From the NCBI RefSeq assembly GCF_000381525.1, contig NZ_KB906622.1, positions 1 through 37,766 of the forward strand: a stretch of DNA of 37,766 bases. Reading direction: 5' to 3'. The notes below the pieces were generated by a model. That model did no database searches, was not told where the DNA came from, and saw nothing but the letters and a program-made list of their open reading frames with translations. This document shows, one piece after another, positions 25,192 to 33,627 of this stretch (its first letter is position 1; the number at the start of each line of letters is the position of its first letter). The stretch comes from Peptostreptococcus anaerobius VPI 4330 = DSM 2949 (GTDB lineage Bacteria > Bacillota > Clostridia > Peptostreptococcales > Peptostreptococcaceae). The translations under genes were made by a program, and so were the position numbers.

Positions 25192-25465
25192 GATCTCACC
25201 TCCAATCTTTTAACTCACTATTAATATTATAGCCTATTTTTGTGAAAAAAGGGCCACATATTAATTATCAAAATTTTTCAGTATATTCACCTTTTTTAAC
25301 AATGTTTTTGGTAAAGTTTATTCAATTATACATAATTAATATAAGTTTTATAAGTAAAGTTAAGGATAAATCAGGATGACCCTTGAAATTTGTGACATTA
25401 TTGTTGTTTAATTATTCTCTTATAAGTGATATAATATAGACAAACTTAAAAGGAGGTATTCTGAA
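25192..25465. promoter_or_regulatory. Divergent promoter region recD2 / YkvI-like transporter
   Basis: On the plus strand the extended -10 TGATATAAT (25427-25435) lies about 30 nt before the transporter ATG. On the minus strand TATAAT (25226-25231) lies about 35 nt before the recD2 ATG with a weak -35. No riboswitch-like fold is evident in the AT-rich middle. Confidence 0.5.
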
Positions 25466-26653
25466 ATGAGTAAGAACAAATATTTTACGTCAATCAGTAT
25501 CGGTGTTGCCACAGTTTGGTTTTCTACCCACTGCGGGGCAGGATTTGCTTCTGGTACACAGGAGTTACAATACTTTGCCAACCATGGATGGTTTGGAGTT
25601 TTCATGCCTATAATCACTTTTGCAATTATTGCTTTCACTTATTATATAGGACTAGAAACTGCAAGGCAAACAGACAAGTGGGGTTATGACTTGTGGTCTA
25701 AAGAAGCATTCGGTTCAGCATCAAAGCTTTTGACACCTGCTATGGACTTCTCTATTATAATAACTACTATAGCTGCTACAGCCGCTACTATAGCTACAGG
25801 AGGTCTGCTTGGTAACCAGTACCTAGGACTACCAGTAGCCGTTGGATCAATAGCAATGTTTATAATAGTAACTATACTTTGTATATTTGGAGAGAACCTA
25901 GTAAGAAAAAATGCCATGATAATGACAAGTGCTATTCTAGTAATCATCTCTATAGTGTTGGTTGCAGGACTTATAAAATTTGCTCCAGATATAGCAAGAT
26001 TATTTAGGGAAGGATATGTAAATCCAAACTCAGCTAAGTGGTCTATCTCAGGAAGTGCTGACACAGTACCAGGAAATATAGGTAACTCACTACTATGGGG
26101 ACTTACTTATGCTGGATTCCAGATCAGTGCCATAGGTGGTATAGCAGCATCATTCAAGGGTGGTAGCTTCAAGCAAGAAGCTAAGGGTGCCATGATAATG
26201 GGTGCGGTAATCAACATACTTATGCTAGTTGGTATATGCCTATTAATATTCTCACAGATGCCACACATCTACCTAGACGAAGCTACTAGAAAGCTTCCAA
26301 CAGTGTTTATAGTAAACCAGCTAAACATACCAGTGCTTGCAGTACTTTACCCAATACTACTATTCCTAGCTCTTATAACAACAGCAGTAGGATTTATATT
26401 CGGTATGGTACAGAGACTTGACCCATATGTGCTAAAGAATATGGATTCAAAGCCTGTTCTAAGAAAGGCTATTATAAGTTTCGTATGCTTGCTAGTGTGC
26501 TACGCAGTATCTAAGCTAGGACTTATGTGGGTTGTACAGGTTGCCTACAAGTACCTAGGAATATTCAACTGGGCATTTATAATATTACCATTATGGATAC
26601 TAGGATATAAGAATATAAAGAAAAGAGACAAAGGCGAGAAATTAGAAGCATAA
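25466..26653 (+). CDS. YkvI-like LeuT-fold membrane transporter
   Basis: The 395-residue protein has about ten to eleven hydrophobic spans and begins with the helix GVATVWFSTHCGAGFASGTQ, where an unwound Gly-rich first span is typical of APC/LeuT-fold carriers. It matches the uncharacterised YkvI-type membrane protein family of Firmicutes. The substrate is unknown; an amino acid or other small solute carried with Na+ or H+ is the family-level guess. A strong AAAAGGAGG site precedes the ATG. It is a single-gene unit with its own promoter and terminator. Confidence 0.78.
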   Translation: MSKNKYFTSISIGVATVWFSTHCGAGFASGTQELQYFANHGWFGVFMPIITFAIIAFTYYIGLETARQTDKWGYDLWSKEAFGSASKLLTPAMDFSIIITTIAATAATIATGGLLGNQYLGLPVAVGSIAMFIIVTILCIFGENLVRKNAMIMTSAILVIISIVLVAGLIKFAPDIARLFREGYVNPNSAKWSISGSADTVPGNIGNSLLWGLTYAGFQISAIGGIAASFKGGSFKQEAKGAMIMGAVINILMLVGICLLIFSQMPHIYLDEATRKLPTVFIVNQLNIPVLAVLYPILLFLALITTAVGFIFGMVQRLDPYVLKNMDSKPVLRKAIISFVCLLVCYAVSKLGLMWVVQVAYKYLGIFNWAFIILPLWILGYKNIKKRDKGEKLEA

Positions 26654-26662
26654 TTTATTTGG

Positions 26663-26688
26663 AGGCAGTAGTTTTCTACTGTCTCTTT
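26663..26688 (+). terminator. Terminator after the YkvI-like gene
   Basis: AGGCAGTAG (26663-26671) and CTACTGTCT (26676-26684) pair in a 9-bp stem with one G-U and a TTTT loop, followed by CTTT. Confidence 0.7.
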
Positions 26689-26760
26689 CCTTATTCCGAC
26701 TCTTTCCACAAGACAGGTTGATTCCAAAAAATTTTTAAAGATTAACTCTATAGCAAAAAA

Positions 26761-26922
26761 TAGGCAGTTTGTAGATTCTATAATCATAAAATAGAATTTA
26801 CAAATATCAAAGCGAAAACGAACGACGGAAAGCGGACCGGCGCTTCGCGCATAGAGCTTTCAGTGAGTTAAGCTTATGATATTTCAAATTCTATGAATAG
26901 ATTACAAATCTACAACTGCCTA
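26761..26922 (-). repeat. 162-nt extended hairpin element 3' of metK
   Basis: Nested arms pair over the whole length. The outer stem is 26761-26777 with 26907-26922 (one bulged base), then ATAGAATTT 26791-26799 with AAATTCTAT 26886-26894. Next comes AATATCAAAGC 26803-26813 with 26872-26883 (one bulge). The inner stems are GAAAGC 26828-26833 with GCTTTC 26856-26861 and GCGC-TTC-GCGC 26840-26850. The core 26811-26850 is far richer in G+C than its surroundings. Read as RNA from the metK strand it ends in CTGCCTATTTTTT, so the outer stem could act as a terminator. It may be a structured RNA, an elaborated terminator or a palindromic mobile repeat. Confidence 0.7.
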
Positions 26923-26945
26923 TTATGCATTCAATTTAGTCTATC

Positions 26946-28130
26946 TTATAAATATTTTTTCAGGATATCAACCTTGTCTGTCTTTTCCCATGGGATGTCG
27001 ATATCTGTTCTTCCAAAGTGTCCATATGCTGCTGTCTGCTTATAGATTGGTCTTCTAAGATCTAGGTTCTTTATTATTGCTCCTGGTCTTAGGTCGAAGT
27101 TTTCTTTAACTATCTCAACTAGCTTTTCATTGTCTAGTCTTCCAGTTCCAAAAGTATCTACAAATATAGATAGTGGTCTAGCAACACCTATGGCATAGGC
27201 TAGTTCTATTTCACACTTGTCTGCAAGGCCTGCTGCTACTATGTTCTTGGCAACGTATCTTGCTGCATAACAAGCTGACCTGTCAACCTTTGTAGGGTCT
27301 TTTCCTGAGAATGCTCCACCGCCGTGTCTTGAGTATCCACCATATGTATCTATGATAATCTTTCTGCCTGTAAGACCTGTATCTCCGTGTGGTCCTCCTA
27401 CAACAAATCTTCCTGTTGGGTTGATGTAGTATAGTGTTTCATCATCTAATAATTCTGCTGGTATTGTAGTCTTTATTACCTTTTCTATTAGGTCAGTTCT
27501 TATCTGGTCGTTAGTAGTTTCTGGATCATGCTGGGAAGATATAAGTACTGTATGCACTCTCACTGGCTTGTCATCTTCGTATTCTACTGTTACCTGAGTC
27601 TTACCATCTGGTCTTAGGTAGGCAAGCTCTCCTGACTTTCTTACTTCTGTTAACTTTCTAGATAGCTTGTGGGCTAAAGATATTGGAAGTGGCATCAATT
27701 CTGGTGTTTCATTACAAGCGAAACCAAACATGATTCCCTGGTCTCCTGCTCCAACCTTTTCTATCTCATCTTCTACCTTTTCACCTTCTTTTGATTCCAG
27801 TCCTTCGTCAACACCCATAGCTATGTCATTTGACTGTTCGTCTATAGCTGTTATTACAGCACAGTTTTCAGCGTCGAATCCGAATTTTCCTCTAACGTAT
27901 CCTATTCCTTCTACTGTATCTCTTACTATCTTTGGAATATCCACATATGCATTTGTAGATATTTCTCCTGCTACTAATATTAATCCTGTTGTAGCTGTTG
28001 TCTCACAAGCTACTCTTGATGTTGGATCCTTTTCAATAAGGGCATCAAGTATCGCATCTGACACCTGGTCACAAAGTTTGTCAGGATGTCCTTCTGTTAC
28101 TGATTCTGATGTAAATAAATGTCTTGCCAT
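26946..28130 (-). CDS. metK: S-adenosylmethionine synthetase
   Basis: MetK makes SAM from methionine and ATP. The 394-residue protein starts [18 protein letters not shown] at the ATG at 28130, with AAAGGAAAA before it; the frame's earlier start at 28154 adds eight unrelated residues. Signatures are GHPDK with His15, [12 protein letters not shown] near 117-128, and [17 protein letters not shown]. The end [16 protein letters not shown] is typical. It is the sole gene of its unit and is controlled by the SAM-I riboswitch in its leader, giving feedback by its own product. Confidence 0.97.
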   Translation of the reverse strand: MARHLFTSESVTEGHPDKLCDQVSDAILDALIEKDPTSRVACETTATTGLILVAGEISTNAYVDIPKIVRDTVEGIGYVRGKFGFDAENCAVITAIDEQSNDIAMGVDEGLESKEGEKVEDEIEKVGAGDQGIMFGFACNETPELMPLPISLAHKLSRKLTEVRKSGELAYLRPDGKTQVTVEYEDDKPVRVHTVLISSQHDPETTNDQIRTDLIEKVIKTTIPAELLDDETLYYINPTGRFVVGGPHGDTGLTGRKIIIDTYGGYSRHGGGAFSGKDPTKVDRSACYAARYVAKNIVAAGLADKCEIELAYAIGVARPLSIFVDTFGTGRLDNEKLVEIVKENFDLRPGAIIKNLDLRRPIYKQTAAYGHFGRTDIDIPWEKTDKVDILKKYL

Positions 28131-28182
28131 TAACTTTTCCTTTCTAAAATACAATTACTCTGGTGCCTTATTCCTATATAAG

Positions 28183-28340
28183 AAAAAAATAAACCTCTCC
28201 ATGAAAAATGAAGAGGCTTTAATTTCAATAATTATAGCAAACCTCATCTTTCAAGATAAAAATCTTGTAGGATTTAGCACCGTAAATTCTCCGGTTGCTG
28301 GGCTTCATAGGGCCTGTCCCTCTGCCACTCTTGATAAGGT
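28183..28340 (-). promoter_or_regulatory. SAM-I (S-box) riboswitch of metK
   Basis: The aptamer (28241-28340, minus strand) has the S-box blocks in order: CTTATCAAGAG, then GGCAGAGGGA, CTATGAAGCCCAGCAACC, GGTGCTAAATCC and a closing GATGAGG that pairs with CCTTATC of the P1 stem. Downstream CCTCTTCAT and ATGGAGAGG pair as a terminator (about 28193-28220), followed by TTTATTTTTTTT. When SAM is bound the terminator should form and metK transcription stop. Confidence 0.95.
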
Positions 28341-28387
28341 GATATGCCAACTCACATTAGCATATCAGTTATTCTAGTTACTAAAAT

Positions 28388-28416
28388 ATATTAACACTTG
28401 TTTAGTGTGATGTCAA
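28388..28416 (-). promoter_or_regulatory. Promoter of metK
   Basis: On the minus strand a perfect TTGACA (28411-28416) and TAATAT (28388-28393) are 17 bases apart. The spacer holds an inverted repeat ACACT-AAACA-AGTGT, which could be a repressor site or chance. Confidence 0.75.
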
Positions 28417-28452
28417 CATATTTTTGTATTTAATTTTTAACTTGTCACTTGT

Positions 28453-28484
28453 AAAAGTAACTTCCACCCTCGTGTGGAATTTAC
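28453..28484 (-). terminator. Terminator of the wall polymer operon
   Basis: GTAA-c-TTCCAC (28457-28467) pairs with GTGGAA-t-TTAC (28474-28484) around a 6-base loop with one internal mismatch. On the minus strand it is followed by TTTT. It stands 15 nt past the flippase stop. Confidence 0.7.
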
Positions 28485-28498
28485 CTTTTCAATTCACC

Positions 28499-30070
28499 TT
28501 AATTTTTAGCCAGCTTATTCTTAAGCTTTTTAATTCCATTTTTAGACTCCTTGAATAGGTAGTCAATTTCATCTACCTTTAGCAACTTAACAACCAAAAG
28601 GTATACCAATGTAGATATTGCAGCCGCTATGATCAGACCTACAAAGTTTACAAGGCCTCCACTTCCTGCCATACCTACTATAAAGTCATATACTAACTTG
28701 GCTATAAGAGCCATGATTATAGACCCTACAAAGACCTTTGCAATACATGACATGACTTCTTTTTCACCGTAGTCTCCAATAGATTTTTTCAGTGAATTCA
28801 TAAGCATTATCATAGATATTATATATGATAGACTAGTCGCTAGGGCAAGTCCTCCATTTTGCATAGGCTTTACCAAGGCTATACTAAGGCCTATATTGAG
28901 CAGGACTGATATAGTAGAGTTTACCATAGGTGTCTTTGTATCTCCGATAGAGTAGAAAACCTTCATCACAACGGTCCTCATTGCTAGGCCTATCATGCCA
29001 ACTAAGTAGAATATAAAGGCGTTTGTAGTAAGATTGGCTGCCCTCATATCAAAGGCCCCCCTCATAAATAGGGCCATTATTATAGGTTTTGCCAAGACTA
29101 TACACAAAAATGTAATAGGTATAATCATTATATAGACTATATTTACAGACCTCTTTATAAGGTTATTAAATCCTGTCTTGTCCTTGTCAAATGACATCTT
29201 AGACAACTGCGGAAATATTACTATACTTATAGCTGTTATAAATATACCTATAAAAAATCCCATCAGCTTGTTGGAATAGTTAAGTGATGACATGGATCCT
29301 ACAACTAGTGTAGATGCCAGGGTCTTGTCAACTGCCCTATTAATCTGTGACACTGATGTAGATACCAATACAGGGGCTACCAAAAATAACATATCCAGCA
29401 CATACTTGTCTTTAAAATCAATTACTGGCATAGGCTTATAACCTAGCTTAAATGATTTCGGCAACTGGATTATATACTGGGAAAACAGGGCCAAACTTGC
29501 CCCAATCGGTAGTATATATATATTGTTTGTGTATATACTTATAACTATAGATAGGATTGCTATTACATTATAGGGTATGCCAGTTATTCCCGATATAAGA
29601 AAATCATCCTTGTTCTGGAGGAATGAACTGACTACAGAGCTCATGCCTGAGAATATATAACCTGCTAGCATAATCCTTGTAAACTTGACTGTTTCATTAA
29701 ATGTTTCGCCCTTGAACCCATATGCAAATACTTTTACAATAGGCTCCATGAATATAAAGGCCACTACAGATATTAAAAATCCAACTAGCAAGGTCAAGTT
29801 CAAAACATTGTTGGTAAATACGTTGGCTCTCTCTTCTCCTTTTTCCTCAACCACCCTGTTATACATAGGTATATAAGTTGTAGCTAGGGATGCTGCCAAA
29901 AGAGAAAATAGTATCTTGGGTATGTCATAGGCAGAGAAATATATATCACTATACATGGATGCTCCGTAGTAATAGCTCATTACCTGCTCTCTGAAAAATC
30001 CCACAAATTTTGACAATAGGGTCAGACTCATCAAGAGGACGACATTTTTTACAACCTTATTACTCTTCAT
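28499..30070 (-). CDS. MurJ/MviN-family lipid-linked glycan flippase
   Basis: The 523-residue membrane protein of the MOP superfamily has about 14 spans and typical MurJ landmarks: SLTLLSKFVGFFREQVMSYY near 14-33, YSDIYFSAYDIP near 40, and NRAVDKTLAS in the middle. It lies last in an operon with two glycosyltransferases and ManNAc-sugar enzymes. In C. difficile a MviN-type gene belongs to the PSII wall polymer locus, and this one may likewise move the lipid-linked polymer unit outward. A lipid II flippase role is the alternative. AGAGGAG precedes its ATG. Confidence 0.88.
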   Translation of the reverse strand: MKSNKVVKNVVLLMSLTLLSKFVGFFREQVMSYYYGASMYSDIYFSAYDIPKILFSLLAASLATTYIPMYNRVVEEKGEERANVFTNNVLNLTLLVGFLISVVAFIFMEPIVKVFAYGFKGETFNETVKFTRIMLAGYIFSGMSSVVSSFLQNKDDFLISGITGIPYNVIAILSIVISIYTNNIYILPIGASLALFSQYIIQLPKSFKLGYKPMPVIDFKDKYVLDMLFLVAPVLVSTSVSQINRAVDKTLASTLVVGSMSSLNYSNKLMGFFIGIFITAISIVIFPQLSKMSFDKDKTGFNNLIKRSVNIVYIMIIPITFLCIVLAKPIIMALFMRGAFDMRAANLTTNAFIFYLVGMIGLAMRTVVMKVFYSIGDTKTPMVNSTISVLLNIGLSIALVKPMQNGGLALATSLSYIISMIMLMNSLKKSIGDYGEKEVMSCIAKVFVGSIIMALIAKLVYDFIVGMAGSGGLVNFVGLIIAAAISTLVYLLVVKLLKVDEIDYLFKESKNGIKKLKNKLAKN

Positions 30071-30086
30071 TATTAAATTCTCCTCT

Positions 30087-31304
30087 TTACTGATTCCTTT
30101 TTATTTTCATATAATTTCTCATTATCTCTAGGTCAATACTGGCTATATGGTCCCAACCATATTCCAATCTTGTCCTCTCCTTTAAAGCTTCCTTATTCCA
30201 GCCCCTATTGATAGAGTCTAGGATTTTTTCAGCATATCTCTTTTCAAAATTTTCACCCTCTTGGACTATATAGTCAGGGTTTCCTATTACTTCAGGTATG
30301 CCTCCAGAGCCAGATCCTATAGCAAGGACCCCTAGGGAGTTGGCCTCTACTATTACGCTTCCAAAGCCCTCTCTTCTAGATGGCAATACCATTATATCCA
30401 TAAGGTTGAGGTATTCATTTACCTCTTCTATTGATACGTTGCCAGTGAATATGACATCTAGTCCAGCCTCCTTGACTTGGGACTCGACAAGGTCTCTCAT
30501 GTCTCCATCGCCCACAAGTAGGTATTTGCATTTTTTGACTGAGTCTACACCTGAGAATATCTCAGCCAACTTATCAGAACGCTTGACCTCTGTAAGGCTG
30601 CCTACATATCCTATCACTGTATCTGTAGGCTCTATTCCAAGTTCTCTTCTTAACTGGTCTTTTCTAGACTCCCCAATATCAAAGAACTTATCAAAATTGA
30701 CACCGTTCTTAGTCAGACTATAGTTGTCCTTCTTCCAGCCTAGCTTATTGGCAGTCTTTCTTAGGACGTCACTTACAAAGAAGTTATTGGCTGCATTATT
30801 TAGGACATCTAAAACCTTCTTTTTTACATTTGAGTCCCTGAATGGATTTGTATGTATATCACTGCCATAGTACTGGACAAAGTAAGGCTTATCAAACTTT
30901 TTACCTATATGATAGGCAAGCCTACCATGGGGATAGCCCCACTGGGCAACCACTATGTCGCACGCTTCTATTTCTTTTCTATGAGCTTCAATAAATGGCT
31001 CATATTTTTTGTAATCGTCATCTTGCTTTTCTATTTTTCTTGCAAACAGGTCTACCTTTAGATAATCTTTTTTATATACTCTTCCATCAATTTCAAAAGA
31101 AGGGCCATTATTTACAAATATTTTTTTCTTTTTTATCTTTTTCAAAAATTTGGATATACCGACATCATAAAATTGGACGGAGTAAACATTTAGTACGTCT
31201 TCTTTACCTATTAAGTTTTCTAGGGCAAGAAGCTTTTCGTGATTAGCAGTAAACAAACCCTTTATATTATTTTCATTCATATTAACTAGGTAAAAAATAT
31301 TCAT
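30087..31304 (-). CDS. GT4-type glycosyltransferase
   Basis: The 405-residue protein has the GT-B fold. The C-terminal donor-binding half starts near 228 with IGYVGSLTEVKRSDKL and contains the GT4 EX7E motif (Glu312 and Glu320 in REGFGSVIVEA) and GSGGIPEVI. The N-terminal half has YYGSDIHTNPFRD near 145, a typical acceptor-side loop. It follows the epimerase gene with no gap (TAGATG), so the two are coupled. Donor and acceptor are not known; a ManNAc or ManNAcA donor fits the neighbours. Confidence 0.9.
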   Translation of the reverse strand: MNIFYLVNMNENNIKGLFTANHEKLLALENLIGKEDVLNVYSVQFYDVGISKFLKKIKKKKIFVNNGPSFEIDGRVYKKDYLKVDLFARKIEKQDDDYKKYEPFIEAHRKEIEACDIVVAQWGYPHGRLAYHIGKKFDKPYFVQYYGSDIHTNPFRDSNVKKKVLDVLNNAANNFFVSDVLRKTANKLGWKKDNYSLTKNGVNFDKFFDIGESRKDQLRRELGIEPTDTVIGYVGSLTEVKRSDKLAEIFSGVDSVKKCKYLLVGDGDMRDLVESQVKEAGLDVIFTGNVSIEEVNEYLNLMDIMVLPSRREGFGSVIVEANSLGVLAIGSGSGGIPEVIGNPDYIVQEGENFEKRYAEKILDSINRGWNKEALKERTRLEYGWDHIASIDLEIMRNYMKIKRNQ

Positions 31305-32405
31305 CTAAAATGTACCTCTTTCTATTATGTCTACTATTCTTTGACTGGCCCTTCCATCTCCATAAGGATTTTGAGCTTGGGCCATTTTATTGTATAGGTC
31401 TTTGTCATCCAAGAGCTTCTTAGCCCATTTCACTATCTTTTCCCTGTCTGTTCCGACTAGTAGCAGGGTTCCAGCTTCAAGACCTTCTTTCCTTTCCGTT
31501 TCATCCCTCAGGACAAGGACCGGCTTGTCCATAGATGGGGCTTCTTCCTGGATACCACCACTGTCTGTCATCACCATATAGGACCTGTTGATAAGGTTGT
31601 GGAAGCTAACGACATCTAGGGGCTCTATTAGCCTTACCCTGTCACAGCCCTCAAACTCCCTGTTGGCTAGGTCTATAATTCTTGGGTTTTTGTGGACTGG
31701 ATATATTACCTTTATATCATCATAGCTTGCAAGCAAGTCCTTTATAGCGGCAAATATCCTCTCCATAGGTTGTCCAAGATTTTCTCTCCTGTGGGCTGTA
31801 AGTAAAATCAACCTATCATGGCCCAGCCAATCAATATAAGGATCCTTGTAGGTCTCACTAAGTGTATACTTTAGGGTGTCTATAGCTGTGTTACCAGTGA
31901 CAAATATAGATTTTTCATCCTTGCCCTCTCTTAGGAGGTTGTCCCTAGTCATATTTGTTGGACAAAAATTAAAGTCAGCCACTAGTCCCACCATCTGCCT
32001 ATTTATCTCTTCTGGATATGGTGAGTACTTGTTGTAGGTCCTAAGTCCAGCTTCAACATGGGCTATCTTGACCTGGTTATAAAAGGCTGCTAGGGCAGCT
32101 GTAAATGTTGTAGTCGTATCACCATGGACCATCATGCAGTCCGGTTTTTCAAGCTCTATAATTTCATTTATTTTTGACAAAACAGATGATGTAATATAGG
32201 CTAGGGTTTGAGATTTCTTCATTATGTCTAGGTCGTAATCTGGTACTATATCAAATACATCCAGCACCTGGTCTAGCATCTGCCTGTGCTGGGCTGTAAC
32301 GCAGACAATAGTTTTTATTCCCTTTCTACTTTTAAGTTCTTTAACAATTGGTGCCATTTTTATGGCTTCTGGCCTAGTACCAAATACCAGCATAACTTTC
32401 TTCAT
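31305..32405 (-). CDS. mnaA: UDP-N-acetylglucosamine 2-epimerase (non-hydrolysing)
   Basis: This enzyme interconverts UDP-GlcNAc and UDP-ManNAc, the entry to ManNAc-containing wall polymers. The 366-residue protein has FGTRPEAIK at 8-16 with Arg11, HGDTTTTFT at 94-102 with Asp96, HVEAGLRT with Glu118, PEEINR with Glu132/133, and LTAHRREN with His205. These are the residues known to matter in WecB/MnaA. It starts 12 nt after the dehydrogenase gene. Together they supply UDP-ManNAc and UDP-ManNAcA. Confidence 0.95.
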   Translation of the reverse strand: MKKVMLVFGTRPEAIKMAPIVKELKSRKGIKTIVCVTAQHRQMLDQVLDVFDIVPDYDLDIMKKSQTLAYITSSVLSKINEIIELEKPDCMMVHGDTTTTFTAALAAFYNQVKIAHVEAGLRTYNKYSPYPEEINRQMVGLVADFNFCPTNMTRDNLLREGKDEKSIFVTGNTAIDTLKYTLSETYKDPYIDWLGHDRLILLTAHRRENLGQPMERIFAAIKDLLASYDDIKVIYPVHKNPRIIDLANREFEGCDRVRLIEPLDVVSFHNLINRSYMVMTDSGGIQEEAPSMDKPVLVLRDETERKEGLEAGTLLLVGTDREKIVKWAKKLLDDKDLYNKMAQAQNPYGDGRASQRIVDIIERGTF

Positions 32406-32417
32406 ACACTCACCCCC

Positions 32418-33626
32418 TTATAGCTTGTAAGTTGGATACTTTCTTATAATATTCTTTGTATCAAAAATAATCTTACCCTCTAATTTATCTTCATTGACTG
32501 ACAATTGCTTATGGTCAACCATTACTAGTACAAGGTCAATTCCACCTAAAAATTCATCAAATCCCTCTACCATGCCCTCATATCTTGAAGGTTCTACCAT
32601 AGGATCGTATATTTTTATCAAAGATCTTTCATCATCATCTAGCAGGTTTAAAAACTGAAGGCTAGGTGATTCCCTTGTATCATCTACATTTGGCTTATAA
32701 GTTATTCCATAGATGCCTACCCTAGACATATCTTCTATATAATTATCTTTCATTATGTCCCTTAACCTATCAAGTACAAAGGTCGGCATTGAATCATTGA
32801 CCTTTCTCGCAGTGCCAATCAACCTAGCAAGTTCTGGGTAGTCTCCAACCAAAAACCAAGGATCAACGGATATACAATGTCCTCCAACACCAGGTCCCGG
32901 AGTAAGTATATTGACCCTAGGATGCTTGTTGGCTATCTTTATTATCTCATAGACATCCATATGGTCCTGTCTACATATCTTGGCAAGTTCATTGGCAAAG
33001 GCTATATTTATGTCCCTGTATGTATTTTCTACTACCTTGGACATCTCTGCTGTCTTTATATCTGTAAGTACAATATCTCCCTTGCAAAAAGAACCGTATA
33101 TACTCTTTACCTTCTCAGCAACTTCTGGCTTATCCGCTCCTATAGTCCTAGAATTATTCACCAATTCCTTAATCATACTACCAGGTAGTATCCTCTCTGG
33201 TGCATGGACTAAGTCTATTGACTTATTTGATTCTTCAACTATAGGTCTTACTATTCTATCTATAGTACCAGGCGAAATAGTTGACTCTACAACCAGTATA
33301 GCCCCATCACTAGCTACTTCTACTACACTTTTAGTAGCACAGATCAAGTAGGCAGGGTCTATCTTCTTGCTTGACCCATCGTATGGTGTTGGTACTGCAA
33401 TGATATATACATCAGCATCAACATATTCTGTTGTAAATCTTATCTTATTTTCTATAGCCTTTTTTAGTAGGTCTTCTAGTCCGTCTTCCTTGAATGTTAC
33501 ATTCTGGCTTTTTAGGTTATTTACTATATTCTGATTTAAATCTGTTCCTACAACTTCAAGGCCCTTAGATGCCAACATCAAAGATGTTGGTAGGCCTATA
33601 TAACCCAAGCCCACTACATTTATCAT
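32418..33626 (-). CDS. wecC: UDP-N-acetyl-D-mannosamine dehydrogenase-type enzyme
   Basis: This is a UDP-glucose/GDP-mannose dehydrogenase family member, 402 residues from the ATG at 33626. The frame's earlier opening at 33659 adds eleven residues without a ribosome-binding site. The NAD site is VVGLGYIGLP at 4-13. TISPGT is at 117-122, HAPERILPGS at 141-150, and catalytic Cys251 in GVGGHCISVDPWFL. The HAPER-ILPG and SVDPWFL features and the neighbouring 2-epimerase favour UDP-ManNAc as substrate, giving UDP-ManNAcA. UDP-GlcNAc/GalNAc or UDP-glucose cannot be excluded. An acid sugar would make the polymer anionic. Confidence 0.88.
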   Translation of the reverse strand: MINVVGLGYIGLPTSLMLASKGLEVVGTDLNQNIVNNLKSQNVTFKEDGLEDLLKKAIENKIRFTTEYVDADVYIIAVPTPYDGSSKKIDPAYLICATKSVVEVASDGAILVVESTISPGTIDRIVRPIVEESNKSIDLVHAPERILPGSMIKELVNNSRTIGADKPEVAEKVKSIYGSFCKGDIVLTDIKTAEMSKVVENTYRDINIAFANELAKICRQDHMDVYEIIKIANKHPRVNILTPGPGVGGHCISVDPWFLVGDYPELARLIGTARKVNDSMPTFVLDRLRDIMKDNYIEDMSRVGIYGITYKPNVDDTRESPSLQFLNLLDDDERSLIKIYDPMVEPSRYEGMVEGFDEFLGGIDLVLVMVDHKQLSVNEDKLEGKIIFDTKNIIRKYPTYKL

Positions 33627-33627
33627 A

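Noticed and set aside
26761-26922. Considered as a HEARO/omega-type RNA or a riboswitch
   Set aside because: No IscB/TnpB-type gene is nearby, it lies 3' of metK rather than in a leader of either neighbour, and I cannot match known consensus blocks.
28241-28340. metK leader considered as a T-box
   Set aside because: There is no T-box core motif; the conserved blocks are those of the SAM-I aptamer.
27667-28377. 236-codon plus-strand frame across metK and its leader
   Set aside because: It runs antisense through metK and the SAM-I riboswitch, is Ser/Ile-rich without domains, and lacks a ribosome-binding site.
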